NCBI GenBank assembly: GCA_028622995.1
Contig: JAJQJQ010000051.1
Coordinates: 310,001 to 374,000, forward strand
Direction of reading: 5' to 3'
Source of the DNA: Panagrolaimus kolymaensis
Taxonomy: Eukaryota; Nematoda; Chromadorea; Rhabditida; Panagrolaimidae
DNA: 64,000 nt
The first letter of the stretch is position 1, and the number at the start of each line of letters is the position of its first letter. Below, piece by piece: positions 38,530 to 49,402 of the stretch. The notes beneath the pieces are model-generated. The model ran no database searches and was not told the DNA's origin. It saw nothing but the letters and a program-made list of their open reading frames with translations. A program made the translations under genes and the position numbers.

Positions 38530-39491
38530 TTAGTTGCGGACTTTGGATGAATGTAAGATAAATTTGCGTTGACCAGTTTTGACATGTTGAAAACGGCAAT
38601 TGTATTCGTCTAGAGCAGCTAAAAAAGGAAAGAAGTTAGTGAAGAAATGCAAAAGTACATAAAAAATATGAATCAAAATATGGCTAGTCAACAAGGCTAA
38701 ATAAGAAAAGCACAGAAAGTTATGTATGTGAAAAGGTAATAAGTTAAAGCAACGCAAAAGCAACATAAGAATAAGATTAATGCTTATGTTTTGTTCTGGT
38801 ACATGTGCAATGTTGCTTTATAGCTTATGATATAACACAACCTTAAAAGGTTAAGTTATGAAAGCACAAATAGCTATGGTAAGACTAGTAACGAAAGCAC
38901 AAGTTTTATATCCCAAAACTTCACAAGGCTATGAAGGAAAAGGTTGAATGTAAATCTCAATCATGTAATCTTAAAACCAAAACCCAAAGTAACATTCAAT
39001 ATCAAGCTAATATTCCATAAACCCAAAAGAAGAAAGACAAACTTACATTGATCTTGAAAACATCCATAGACACTAGGATCAGGTTGATAATCAGGAACAA
39101 GAAATGCTTGCAATTGTTGATGATGAAGAGTTTGAAATGGAAGAAGACCAGCTTGTTGTTGTTCAGCCATAGACAAATTTTCAAAAGTTCGATTCATATT
39201 GAATGCAGCTGAAGATGGTCCTCCCATAGATGGCATCATTGGTGGTGCATTATTCATGAACATAGCTGAAGAAGACATCATTCGATTAGGAGGAAATTGA
39301 GAACGATTTGTAACAAAATTTCCTTGAGCATCAACACAAGCAGCCATACGAGATGAAGAAAATTTTTGTTCTTTACCACCAATACGAGATGAAGAAAAGG
39401 TTCTACGTTCAATAGGAGCACCCAACCGAGATGAAGCAAATGCAGATACAGTTGAACGATTAAAAGGTGATTTTGATGGAGAATTGGCCAT
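38530..39491 (-). CDS. Serine-rich hypothetical protein
   Basis: Two exons (39491-39047, 38618-38530) join in phase 1 to 177 aa. I do not recognise the family. The N-terminal third has three spaced SSR motifs (SSRLG, SSRIG, SSRMA) among basic residues. The middle is rich in Met, Asn, Pro and Gln (MFMNNAPPMMPSMGG; AEQQQAG), typical of a disordered protein. The C-terminal exon is a compact basic stretch (NCRFQHVKTGQRKFIL). No signal peptide or membrane segment is seen. The 428 bp intron is long for this window and A/T-rich. The start is the only ATG before the SSR repeats. Confidence 0.65.
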
Positions 39492-40701
39492 GATGAAAAG
39501 ATAACAACAGCAGAAACAAGAACAAATTCAAGCAATCAAATTCAGTAAATCAATCAACCTGAAAAAAACTTGGAACGATCCAACAACAAAAAAAGTGAAT
39601 GAAATGAAAAAATTGAAGGCAACAAAAAAACGCGAGTGAGCCTAAAAAACGAGCGGGCAACAGCGAATGCATGCTAATCGCAACTTTCAAATGGCGGGTT
39701 TTTAAAATCCAAAGCAAAACGGTGAAACTTTTTTTTCAACTTTTCTCCGAATCCGAAAATGAGCAAAGTTTTTGGTATCAAAAAAGTCCACATAAAAATC
39801 AACAAAAAAAACTTCAATACACTTTTAGTTAAAGCAAATGTTAATGACTGACTATGGAAATTTTTGCTTTCCACTGTTGAATCATCGGTATAAGTTTGTT
39901 TTCGATGGACTAAATTTTGCTTGATTTATTCAAAATTTAACTTTGAGAGATAACTTCGAAAATTATGTTTTACAGATTTACATTTTTCTAAGGAGTTATG
40001 ATGATTAGTATTCTGTAATTGTCTGTCTGTATTTTACCGTAACATGTCTTCCAAGTTAAAAAAACTTGTATGGATAGGCAAATATTTTTTATGAACTTCG
40101 TTTATTTATGCTTTGAGTTTTATAACTTTAACTTTGCATTAATTTTTAATTATCCTTTCAAGCATTTTCTTATTTACGATTATTTTTGATTAGTTCTTCT
40201 AAAAAAACTATTATTTAAATAGCCCCCATTTTTCTGGCTATCTGTGGTTTGCAATAAAGAAGAAGATGGAAAAAAAAAATGAGAGCAATTGAGTAAACCA
40301 ACTAACCAAACTAACGAAAAAAAGAAAGAAAAGCACCCATCACAACAGCCATAGACAACAGACAACAGCAGCTGTCACGTTTCTTTTTCTCTTCGCTCTC
40401 TCTCTCTCGTTCTTGTTTCTCTTTATATATATATTTTTTTTGCTTTGCTCTTGCTCCTATGACCTGCTTTTTTATTTTTATTTTTTTCTAAACCTTTATA
40501 TATAACTCATCACACGTTTTTTGTTTCCCTATATACTTAAATATTATTTATACTTTCGAAATAACAAACTATTATTTGGTTAATTTTTTGATTTATAAAT
40601 TGCCTCACTTTTAGCCTCCTTTTTAATGAAAATGTGGAAGTATCTTTAAATATTTTTTTATTATTTTATTTTTTTTAACTCAACTAGACTATAAAAAAAC
40701 T
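39492..40701. other. Spacer between divergent genes
   Basis: A/T-rich DNA between the serine-rich gene (-) and the TSC22 gene (+), so it should hold both promoters. A CT-run (about 40390-40410) and TATATATA (about 40425) are present. The sequence just before the TSC22 ATG (T-run, then CAACTAG|AC at about 40688) could be a splice or trans-splice acceptor. Confidence 0.5.
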
Positions 40702-42770
40702 ATGGGTGTTTTAACTCCACCTGGTGATGATCCAAATTGTTTAGCATCTAAACCTAAAGAACGACAGTTTCAAGTTAGTTTTATTTTACTAAAAAACTAA
40801 ATTTTATTGATTTTTGCATTTAAGGTTGTCCCAGTGCCAGCAGTATTTACTCGAGGTCGATGGAAATGTTGTGATTTTCGTGAAGCTCAACTTGCGGAAT
40901 CAGGAATATTAGAATTTGTTAAACCTCATAAACATGTTGTGGATGCAACAAATCAAAATGCTTCAACTATTATTGTTACTAATGTTGCTCCCAATCAACT
41001 TAAAGCTTTACAAAAGCAACAACAATTAATGGAAAATGAAGGAAAGCATGTGGAAAGTTTACCTGAACCTATTATTTTACTTCCAACTCCATCATCTGAT
41101 AGTTCCACACTTGTTGAAAGTTTGACGACGATGGATACTCATCCAGCATATCGGTCTGTAAGTACAGCATTATCGAGTCAAGATGCAACTAATTTATTAA
41201 ATGATTTACACGTTCAAGGTTTAGATCATGTTAGTTAACTATTTTTAATAACTAAAAAAATATATATAATATTCTGGATTTTTTGCAGGAAATTACTCGA
41301 CAAGCTAGTTCAGCAACAATAAACATTCCACCAACAAATAATCCTTCGAAAGTTGATGCATTAGATATTTCAGCAATTGATAGCAAAATTGAACAAGCTA
41401 TGGATTTAGTTAAAAGTCATGTAACTTTTGCAGTTCGTCAAGAAGTTGAAGAATTAAAAACTACGATCACTACTTTACAAGCAAAGGTACATACTTACTT
41501 TTTATCCCTGCAAAAATTATGGATTCCAAAAATATATTAAAATTTTTGTTTGTTTTAGGTTGCAATGTTGGAAAGTGAAAATCAGTATTTAAAACGATTT
41601 GCTCCACCGGATATTTTAGCAAATTTACCTAATTTAGTTCAAACTAAAATGCCCCATTCCATTCATAAAGCAGAATCAATGGTTTCTTGCGAACAGCAAT
41701 CATCTTCAAGAAATTTATCACCAGCTCCATCGGAACTTGATGAACCTCCTATTGTGAGCAATTTTTCCCAAAATAAAAATTATGTATTAATAAAAGTTTT
41801 TTAGACTATGGTTCCTCATCATTCTTTGCCACCCTCAAATCAGCAACAACAACAACATCCACGTTCGGCATTAAAAATTCCAGCAGTTGCAAGTGTAGCT
41901 ATGATGGATTCTTTAAGTACTCCTCCACCATCTGCAGCATTTCCATCAATGGGAATATTTGAAGTTTCACAACAAACTCAAGGAATGCCAAGAAGTGCAT
42001 CAGCAATAGAAACATCACAAATTCCATCCATAAATGAAAATGCTCAAGAAGATCATACTCGACAAATGACTCCTCCACAACAACAACCCCAATTACATCC
42101 ATCACATTCAACAAGTCATATGGTACGTCAATATGCAGCTTCTTCACAAGCACCATTTTCATCAACTCCACAACCTCTCACATATCCCCAACAACCACCA
42201 TTAATGCACTCATACATACCCTTATCAGTTAGCAATGATTTAGTTTCCGTAAATTAAAAATTTATTAATTTTTAGCAAATGCAAAATGGTCCACCACCAG
42301 AATTATCGAGACAAATGTCGCCACCTATGTCGATTCCAATGAATCAACAACAACAACAGCAACATCAGCAGCATCAACAAGATCAACATCAACGACATTT
42401 TTCACCTCCAATGGGTATGATGAATTCACATGAATCTTATCCGGGTCAACACCAACAACAACAACTGCAACAACAGCAATATGCTCATTCCCAACAAGAT
42501 TATCATCAACAACAACAACAACAACAAGCAATGAATCCATTTTCACCTAATGCTCAAAGTCATCAAAATGCTTTTCAACATTTTTCTAATAATCAACAGC
42601 AACAACAACCCCAACAAGGAATAATTCCATCCCAACAACAGGTTCAACACCAACATCAACAGCAGCAACAAAATTATCAAAATATTCCGGTTATGTCTGA
42701 ATCTCAACAACATCAACAACAGCATCAGCAAAACCAACAACACCAACAACCATCACAACAAAATTCTTAG
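40702..42770 (+). CDS. TSC22: TSC22-domain leucine-zipper protein, long isoform
   Basis: Six exons (40702-40773, 40825-41229, 41289-41486, 41559-41753, 41805-42248, 42276-42770) give 602 aa; every intron is phase 0. The TSC-box and zipper lie at about 200-255 ([20 protein letters not shown], then [17 protein letters not shown]), the signature of TSC22/bunched proteins, which dimerise and act in transcription or growth control. The N-terminal motif RGRWKCCDF resembles the RGRW-C-D motif of long TSC22D isoforms. The C-terminal 300 residues are low-complexity, with many Gln/His runs encoded by CAA/CAG. It is convergent with the carrier gene. The start ATG is the first in the open frame. Confidence 0.88.
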
Positions 42771-43478
42771 ATACAAAGATGCTTTTCGCTATTTTGTTAT
42801 GTATCGCTCGCTATTATTCTTTCATTAATTAAAAGTTTTTTATACACATACATAATCTGTTTTTCTTCTTTTCTTCTTTTTTCGGTCTCATTGCTTTACA
42901 ATTATAAAAAAAATTACAATAATATGAACCTAAAAACATCTTTGTCAATTTTCCTTGTATTGTTCTTCGTCTTCTTTAATGGCCCTTATATGTATTTTGT
43001 TATTTGATAACATCCGTTTTCTTGCGATACATACTATTATTATTTTCCTATAATTTCTTTCAAATTTCAAAAACTTTGGGTAAAAAAAAAGCTTTTTTTT
43101 CCATATGCATGCAACTGTGTATTGTTACTTTCATAAAAGTTTTATAATACGGTCTTAAAATAAAGTTTTATCAGTTAAAAAACGTCGCATCACATTCCAG
43201 CTATGGCACCCATAAGAAAAAAGGATATCTTTTGTTTAAAGAAATCCTCAAAATGTTGTAAATCCAAAAACCAAGTTTATAAACAACTTTGTTTCAGTCA
43301 CAGTAATGTCATTAGAAACTTTATTATCAATCATCTAATTAATCTACATATACAAATCAATCTATTACAAAATAAGTTTACTACAAGTTAAATCAGTTTT
43401 GAATCATTTGGTTAGTACTACAACTACATATTACATACAAAGCAAAATACAATCAATAATCTCAATGGCACAAATTAG
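42771..43478. other. 3' spacer of convergent genes
   Basis: Between the TSC22 stop and the carrier stop. A/T-rich, with no supported ORF; it contains the 3' UTRs of both genes. Confidence 0.6.
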
Positions 43479-44496
43479 TTACCCAATTGTTCGTTTTAGT
43501 AGATTGAAGGCAGTGTTGGTGATACCCCATGCAAGTAAGCTACGAGTAAAATTGAGATGAACACCACGATATAATTCTTTTAGTGAACCATTTCTTTCGA
43601 TCCATAATATTTTGAATACTTTGAATGGATTTTGAAATGATGTTCCAAGAGATACTTGCATTCGAGTTTTGACGACATTGATGGGAAAGAATAACGTTGA
43701 AATTGAAGCACCTAGTACAGCACCAGAGCAAAAATCTGATATCATATGATAGACAGGATGACTAGTATCTGATGGTATGACTTCCATAATTTTATCTTTC
43801 AACGGATCACGAAGAGTAAAGAATAATATATTTGAAAGCCCATTTCTGCATACAATAACCGTATATCCTCGATAAAATTCTGTTACACCATATCTTGAGA
43901 CGGTTTTCATTGCTTCAAAAGTATTTTTGAAATGACCATGATAAGCATTTGATTGTAATAGCGTTTGAGTCCTTTCCAATGGACAAAGTGTTGCTTCGGT
44001 TGCGCCAGCTAAAAATCATAGAAGTTAAAGGAAAGAAAAGAAGTGAAAAGGTTTACCTAAGAATGCAGCTTGAGCATGACATATTGTTAATGATGATGTG
44101 CTTGAAGTTGATTCTTGAGAACAACCCAGTAATGACAAATATTTTTCATACATTCCAAACATAATCGATCTTGATGTTGTTCTCATGATGAGAGGAGGTA
44201 ATAATCCTCGATAAAGATGTCGAAGGCCTTCATTTTTGAGCTAAAAATTGAACATATTAGTATCACGAATGATTAGTAAGTTGATTTAAAGCATTCACAA
44301 AATATCCAAGACATTCTCCATAACTTACTTGTTTAACAGCTTCTTTAACCACGACACCATGAAGTTGCTGACGAAAAATAAGTTTATTTTGTGGATATAA
44401 TAATACCGTTTCGATACATCCAGCTGACCAACCACATAAAAAATCAACATAACTTCCTCGCTTATGTTTAGTTTTAGAATCTCCATTTGATGCCAT
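43479..44496 (-). CDS. SLC25A51: Mitochondrial carrier, SLC25A51/52/53 type
   Basis: Three exons (44496-44329, 44240-44057, 44008-43479) join in phase to 293 aa, close to the 297 aa of human SLC25A51. Three carrier repeats carry the signature proline motifs: YPQNKLIFRQQ (a degenerate first motif, as in SLC25A51), CPLERTQTLLQ and FPINVVKTRMQ. GLRHLYRGLLPPL and RNGLSNILFF also match this subfamily, whose characterised member imports NAD+ into the matrix across the inner mitochondrial membrane. An in-frame extension upstream has no ATG, so the start is the ATG at 44496. An acceptor-like TAACTTTTTAG sits 26-27 bp upstream. Confidence 0.9.
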
Positions 44497-45685
44497 TGAA
44501 TATTTGTCGCTTTTCAAATATCTAAAAAGTTAATAAAAATGTTAATGAATCTTTGTTATTAAAAATGAAATTATTCAAACCTTTCAAAATATGTATGTCT
44601 AAGTATTTTTGTTTATTTGAATCAAAAACCAGGTTGTTTGTTATTCATGCAGCACAACATTGTGTGTTAAAAAAACATCACAAAAAAATAAAGTTAGTTG
44701 GTTGTTAGTGGTTCATTCAAACAAAAGCAAGCAAATGGAAGGAAGGAAGAAAGTTGAAAGAAACAAAAAATATGCATGTCAAAGAAATAGATCACGCTCT
44801 TTCGTGTTGAGAAACTTATTAGCTAATTTATGCTTTGAAACTTGGAAAGCTTCTTCAAGTTGATGATCCTAATTTAGAGGAAGTTTGGAAGATTGGAAAT
44901 ACAATAAACTTTGAAAGAGAAATACATACATGGAAAAGCGTGTTTAGTAAGACCGTGTATTCATCTTCTAAAAAATCAAGGCGCTTTCCATTATTTTTTT
45001 AGTTTAAAAAAGAAAATGCATTACAAAAACAAATACCTATGTTTGTCTAATGAAGTGAATGTTTAATTTTATACGGATTTTGTGAAGTTATTCGAAGTTC
45101 CAATTGGATGGGTGTTACAACTAAAAGAAGCTTCAAGTTTATAAAATCTCTCTCTTTTTTAAAGGTCTTTGAAACATTTATAGGAAAATTCCATGATTGC
45201 TTGATTTTTAGTTTAAAACTTTGAATATTTTATGTGTAAGTTTTCAACGCAACAAATACTAACAATAAAAAAACAAAATGCAAAATAGTCATTTATCAAC
45301 TTATCAAAAAGTCGGTGATTCATCCATCAATTTTCCTTTTGTTATTTTTTTTTTCTTATTCAAAAATGTAATTAGTTTCTATCAAGAAAATCCTCGAACT
45401 CGAGTAAAAAAAGGGACATACTTGGCTTTGATAAAATTCAAAAAGCCAGTTATTTGGGGCAAAATGCTCCAAGAAAGAATGGATAATGTTTGCCTAAAAA
45501 TTTTGATTTCCTTAGAAAAAAAATGTTAGTTGAAGTTTCTGCTCATCAAAAATTTGCAAGGAAAAATAAAAAGTTTAATGCAAATTTGTTTTCTCATTTT
45601 TTTCATCTTCAAATGCCATCGTTTTCCTACTTAAGTCCATCGTTTCATCATTTTCAATATCATTTGTTCATTTTCGAAAAGTGAA
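44497..45685. other. Upstream region of receptor-like copy 1
   Basis: Between the divergent carrier and the first receptor-like gene. From about 45042 to 45380 it is homologous to 59730-60050 downstream of copy 4. From about 45372 to 45560 it is homologous to the conserved upstream segments of copies 2-4. Short ORFs here are not supported. Confidence 0.6.
45372..45560 (+). promoter_or_regulatory. Conserved upstream segment, copy 1
   Basis: The segment from ATTAGTTTC through CTTGGCTTTGATAAAATTC and TTGGGGCAAAATGCTCCAAG to TTAGTTGAAGTTTCTGC is kept almost base for base before all four genes and in a fifth fragment (61305-61427). It includes two small stem-loops: GGCTTT...AAAGCC and TTGGGGC...GCTCCAA. 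It lies about 130-310 bp before the ATG, so a promoter or 5' UTR role is inferred from position and conservation. Confidence 0.5.
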
Positions 45686-47966
45686 ATGATGTCGTCGTCT
45701 TCGTGTTTCAGCGTCTTCTTCCTGACTCTTCTCTTGATCCTTCCATCGTCTTCATGGGCTCTTCTTCGACCGAATCGACATGTTTTGGCTTCAAATGATA
45801 CCGTGGTTCTTTCATCCATCAACGATCAACTTGATGTTTATCTCTCGTCCGATGATGAACCTCATTCTATTGGAACTCAACATGGTAATGATGTGCATAT
45901 AGCAAACCGTGGTAATATTGAAGTTATCCTGAATGGTGATTTGACATTTGAAATTTGTACTCAAACATGCAATTTGGCAGAGTATGTTTTTTGTTTTATT
46001 ACCTTTAACTATGGTTTTGTTTTCAGAGTACGTGTATCATTCGATGGAACACCGGCTCCTGGTTCTTCAAATCCATGTTCATTTATTGCTGGTGTCAGTC
46101 AAAGTCTAATATGGTTTATGAAAAGTGGAATAGGTTTTTTGGTTCTAATTTCTTATATCTGAATCATTTTTGTTCTTACAGGTTATGATAAAAGCGTGTA
46201 TGCTGGATGTGGTCATGCTAAAGTTCAATTGCCTGATATGGAGCTTATTATGAATGGTAAAAGCGATCTTCGTCCTCAACCTGGTTGTCATCCTTCAATT
46301 GGTGAAGATAAAATTATTAAACTCAATGTCCAAACTGCTTCATCATCGTGTGTTCTTATTGTGGTATGTCATTGTTACAAATCTTCAGTTATTAATGTTT
46401 TGCTTTTTAGAAAAATGCAAAGATCATACCATCATCAGTTTCAACAACAACCGTATCTGAAGCACCATGGTCAATTACAACATCGACATCGTCAACAGAA
46501 GAAGGTGGAATGCCTATTTATGGATGGGTACTCATCGGAGTTTTTGTTTTCCTTATCTTCATTGGTCTTTGTATACTCGTGTATGTTTTCTTGTTTTTTG
46601 GCTTCTAAAATCTTGTGCTTTTTAGGATATGGTTGGTTATGAAAGAAAAATCAAAGAAGCATGGTCCTCCTGAAGGTGAATACAAAGCTGTAGCAATGGG
46701 AACAAAGAAAGTCGTGATTGAAATGCCTGAATCGCCTAAAAAGAAGATTCAAAAGAAAGCATCAGTGGAAAACAACAATGGTGAACATGAAGAACCTATG
46801 AAGCCAACAGTAGAATCGAAAATTGAACAAGTTAAAGAAGCTGCTCCTGTGAAAAAGACAATGGAAAAAGAAGAACAAGTCAAAGCTCAACAACCTGAAC
46901 CTTCTGCTGAAAAGATTGCTCCTGTCATCGTCGTCAAAGCCAAAAAGATCAAAGTTCCTAAAAATCCTCATGTTCCATATCCAATGGCTTTTCGATCAGA
47001 ATACAACAAAGCAAAATCTCTCAAATCTGGAACTCATTCCGTTTCTGACAAAATGGTCCTTAACAAAGAAGCTCTCATGGAATCTCATGTTGATTCACTT
47101 TCTCGTCATGAATGTCTTGATAAAGTGTCATATGCAGAAGCTGCACAAATGAGAAAGTAAGTTTTCGAATTATTGGTAAACTAATAATAACACAATTTTT
47201 TTTATAGAAATTATCCTATAGTCAAAGGCAGAAAAGTTCAAGAAAGTGAAGTCAACCTCTTCCTCATCTCAATCTCTGAAATGTATGCTGAATTGAATCG
47301 AATGATGTTTGTTTTTATTTCAATGTTTTCATTCTCATAATAGAATTTTTAGTGCCGAAGCTGAAAAGGTACTCGTTGAATGCGGCGTTCAATTCGATGA
47401 TAAGAAGCAAATTACAAAGATGACAGAAATGGCTCGTGAATATCTTAGACAACGTTCAACTCCTGAAATTCATGTTTACTTTGCTTTCGGTGCGGAATAC
47501 TCTCAACATATCACATCTGATTTAGACATGATTCACAAGTTCTCACTTCCTTTGCTTATGGTGGTTGCTTTGATGCCTCGTTTTCCCGAATTCAATCGTC
47601 GAAAAGCATGTACTTGGATTCGGTTAGCTTTATTTTTGGTTTCTTTTTATAAACTTATCTTTATTTTTTAGTCGTCAAGCTCCGACAATTCGTAAAGAAT
47701 GTCCTCTTCGTGAAAGATCATCCAAACCATTTCCAATCCACATCCTCGAAAGAGCGTATTTCAAGAGTATCAAAGATTTCACGAATATCGATGGTCTTGA
47801 TACCGATTCAACTTCTGGTGAAAAGCAGCCATCAAATCAATCTCAACCAAGTAATCAATCAACGGTCATCGATCCTAAGAAAATTCCAGCTGAAGACGTC
47901 ACTCAAGAAAGCAAAACAAAAAAGAAGATCAACAAGAAGCAACACAAAGGAAATAAGGATAAATAA
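45686..47966 (+). CDS. Receptor-like membrane protein, tandem copy 1
   Basis: Eight exons (45686-45981, 46027-46133, 46182-46363, 46411-46580, 46626-47156, 47208-47306, 47353-47622, 47672-47966) give 649 aa. A signal peptide (about 1-27, FFLTLLLILPSSSWA) leads to an ectodomain of about 200 residues with six Cys (CTQTC, PCSF, AGCG, PGCH, SSCV), a Thr/Ser-rich stalk and a transmembrane helix (about 232-256). A Lys/Glu/Pro-rich linker of about 120 residues then meets a conserved cytosolic domain (VPYPMAFRSEYNKAKS... to FKSIKDFTNIDG) and a basic tail. I do not recognise the family, and no kinase, TIR or death domain is visible. Its ectodomain exons 1-3 are the most different of the four copies; exons 4-8 are near identical. 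Intron 3 has a normal GT donor. Confidence 0.8.
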
Positions 47967-48059
47967 TAAATGATCTTGTTTTATTTCACTTTTAATTTTA
48001 TGTGTGTTTATTAAAAATGAATAATTACAAAAACAAATGTTTATTCTTATAAAAATTCT

Positions 48060-48135
48060 AATTTTGCCTCCAATGAATTCCTTTAAAAGCTGGATGATAA
48101 ACCACTCCAAGAAATAAGAATTCAATGGCATTAAA
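48060..48135 (-). pseudogene. Fragment of minus-strand gene, frameshifted
   Basis: It matches the hydrophobic part of the ORF in spacer 2 (NFLMPL, then the PAFKGIHW region) but with indels that break the frame after NFLMPL. The 3' exon part present in spacer 2 is missing here. Confidence 0.4.
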
Positions 48136-48450
48136 AAATTGACAACAAAAGGATAAAAGCAATAAGGTTTATTGCGTGGTCTTTCCTTAAAATTTTGTCA
48201 TTATTAGGTTAATTTGTATGAAAGCATTTTTTAATATCCAAAATAAATGTATGTTTTCCACTATTTTTAAAGCATTTTTATAATAATTTTGTCATGTAAT
48301 TTTTGATAACAATATGTGGAAGATAAGTAAATAGGTGGATAAAATCTGCTGTAAATATTTAATGTTTTTACTTTTGGATGGGAGATTATTGAGGAATTAA
48401 AAAAGTAATGCTTGCTGGATATTGGTTTACCAAATAAAAATATTTGATAG

Positions 48451-48557
48451 TAAGCCCTCTAACCTCGTCAAGGTTTCCAGCTTCTAGAGGGTTATGGTTT
48501 TTGATAACGGGGAACAAAGCTTGTGCAAAACAAACCCCGGTTCTTCCTAAAGGAAGA
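48451..48557 (+). ncRNA. Candidate structured element in spacer 1
   Basis: Three adjacent stem-loops: CCCTCT/AGAGGG enclosing AACCT/AGGTT (48455-48491), CGGGG/CCCCG (48508-48539) and TTCCT/AGGAA (about 48543-48554). The same block lies in spacers 2 and 3, and the few differences in spacer 2 fall outside the stems. No transcript evidence. On the minus strand it is also an open frame, so a coding relic is an alternative. Confidence 0.3.
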
Positions 48558-49084
48558 ATAGATTTTAAAGAATAATAAATAATAAAAGTGTAATACGCGC
48601 ACGATGTTAAACATTAAAATTGTAGTTGTATCTCAAAATACAAGTTAATTCTATGAAAGATATTTTGGTGTTTCTTTTTCTATAATATTTTTTAATTATA
48701 CAAAAACTAAAGAGAATTAAAAAAATAAGTAAAATTAAAAAGGCATTCTTTTTAAAGTAAAAAATTTTCACATTTTATCCATAAAAACTTTGGAAAAAAG
48801 GGAAAATTTTATTACTTTAAAAAGAATTCAAAAAACTTTAGTGCCTTTAGAAAGAAAAATATGTATCGCAAAAAACATACATCAAAAATCAAAGTTAAAT
48901 AAATGTTCGACGAAGCCTTTCACGAAGATAGTAAAAAAAAAGATAAATAATTTTCCATTGTTTATTCGTTTCTAAATTTAACAAACTTCTGAAAGCTTCC
49001 AAAAAAACGAACTAAAAAAGAGAATCTGTTTTTCCAATTCATTTTTACTTTTTCTATTTAGAGTGATTCGTCATTTAAAATATT

Positions 49085-49280
49085 GTAATTAGTTTCATTC
49101 ATGATAATCCTCGAGCTCGAATAACAAAATGGACATACTTGGCTTTGATAAAATTCAAAAAGCCAGTTATTTGGGGCAAAATGCTCCAAGAAAGAACGGA
49201 TAATGTTTGCCTAAAAATTTTGATTTCTTTGATGTAAAAATGTTAGTTGAAGTTTCTGCTCATCAAAAATTTGCAAGGAA
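49085..49280 (+). promoter_or_regulatory. Conserved upstream segment, copy 2
   Basis: Nearly identical to the copy 1 segment, from ATTAGTTTC to AAATTTGCAAGG, with the same two stem-loops. The equivalents before copies 3 and 4 are at about 53069-53264 and 57045-57240. Confidence 0.5.
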
Positions 49281-49402
49281 AAAAAAAAGTTTAATGCAAA
49301 TTTATTTTCTCTTTTTTTTTCATCTTCAAATGCCGTCGTTTTCCTACATAAGTCAAACGTTTGATCATTTTCAAAGTCATTTGTTCATTTTCAAAAAGTG
49401 AA

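Larger units (their letters stand above)
47967..49402. other. Spacer 1 between tandem copies 1 and 2
   Basis: A/T-rich. It holds, in order, a short damaged piece of a minus-strand gene (about 48060-48135), a stem-loop cluster (48451-48557), a 61-codon ORF that recurs unchanged in all spacers but lacks coding character, and the conserved upstream segment of copy 2 (about 49085-49280). Confidence 0.6.

Noticed and set aside
47710..47973. ORFs overlapping the last exon of the receptor-like genes
   Set aside because: Shadow frames of exon 8; the spliced frame ends at 47966 with consistent phase.
48790..48975. 61-codon ORF repeated in each spacer
   Set aside because: Its conservation equals that of the surrounding spacer DNA, and composition is Lys/Asn/Phe-rich; best explained by duplication.
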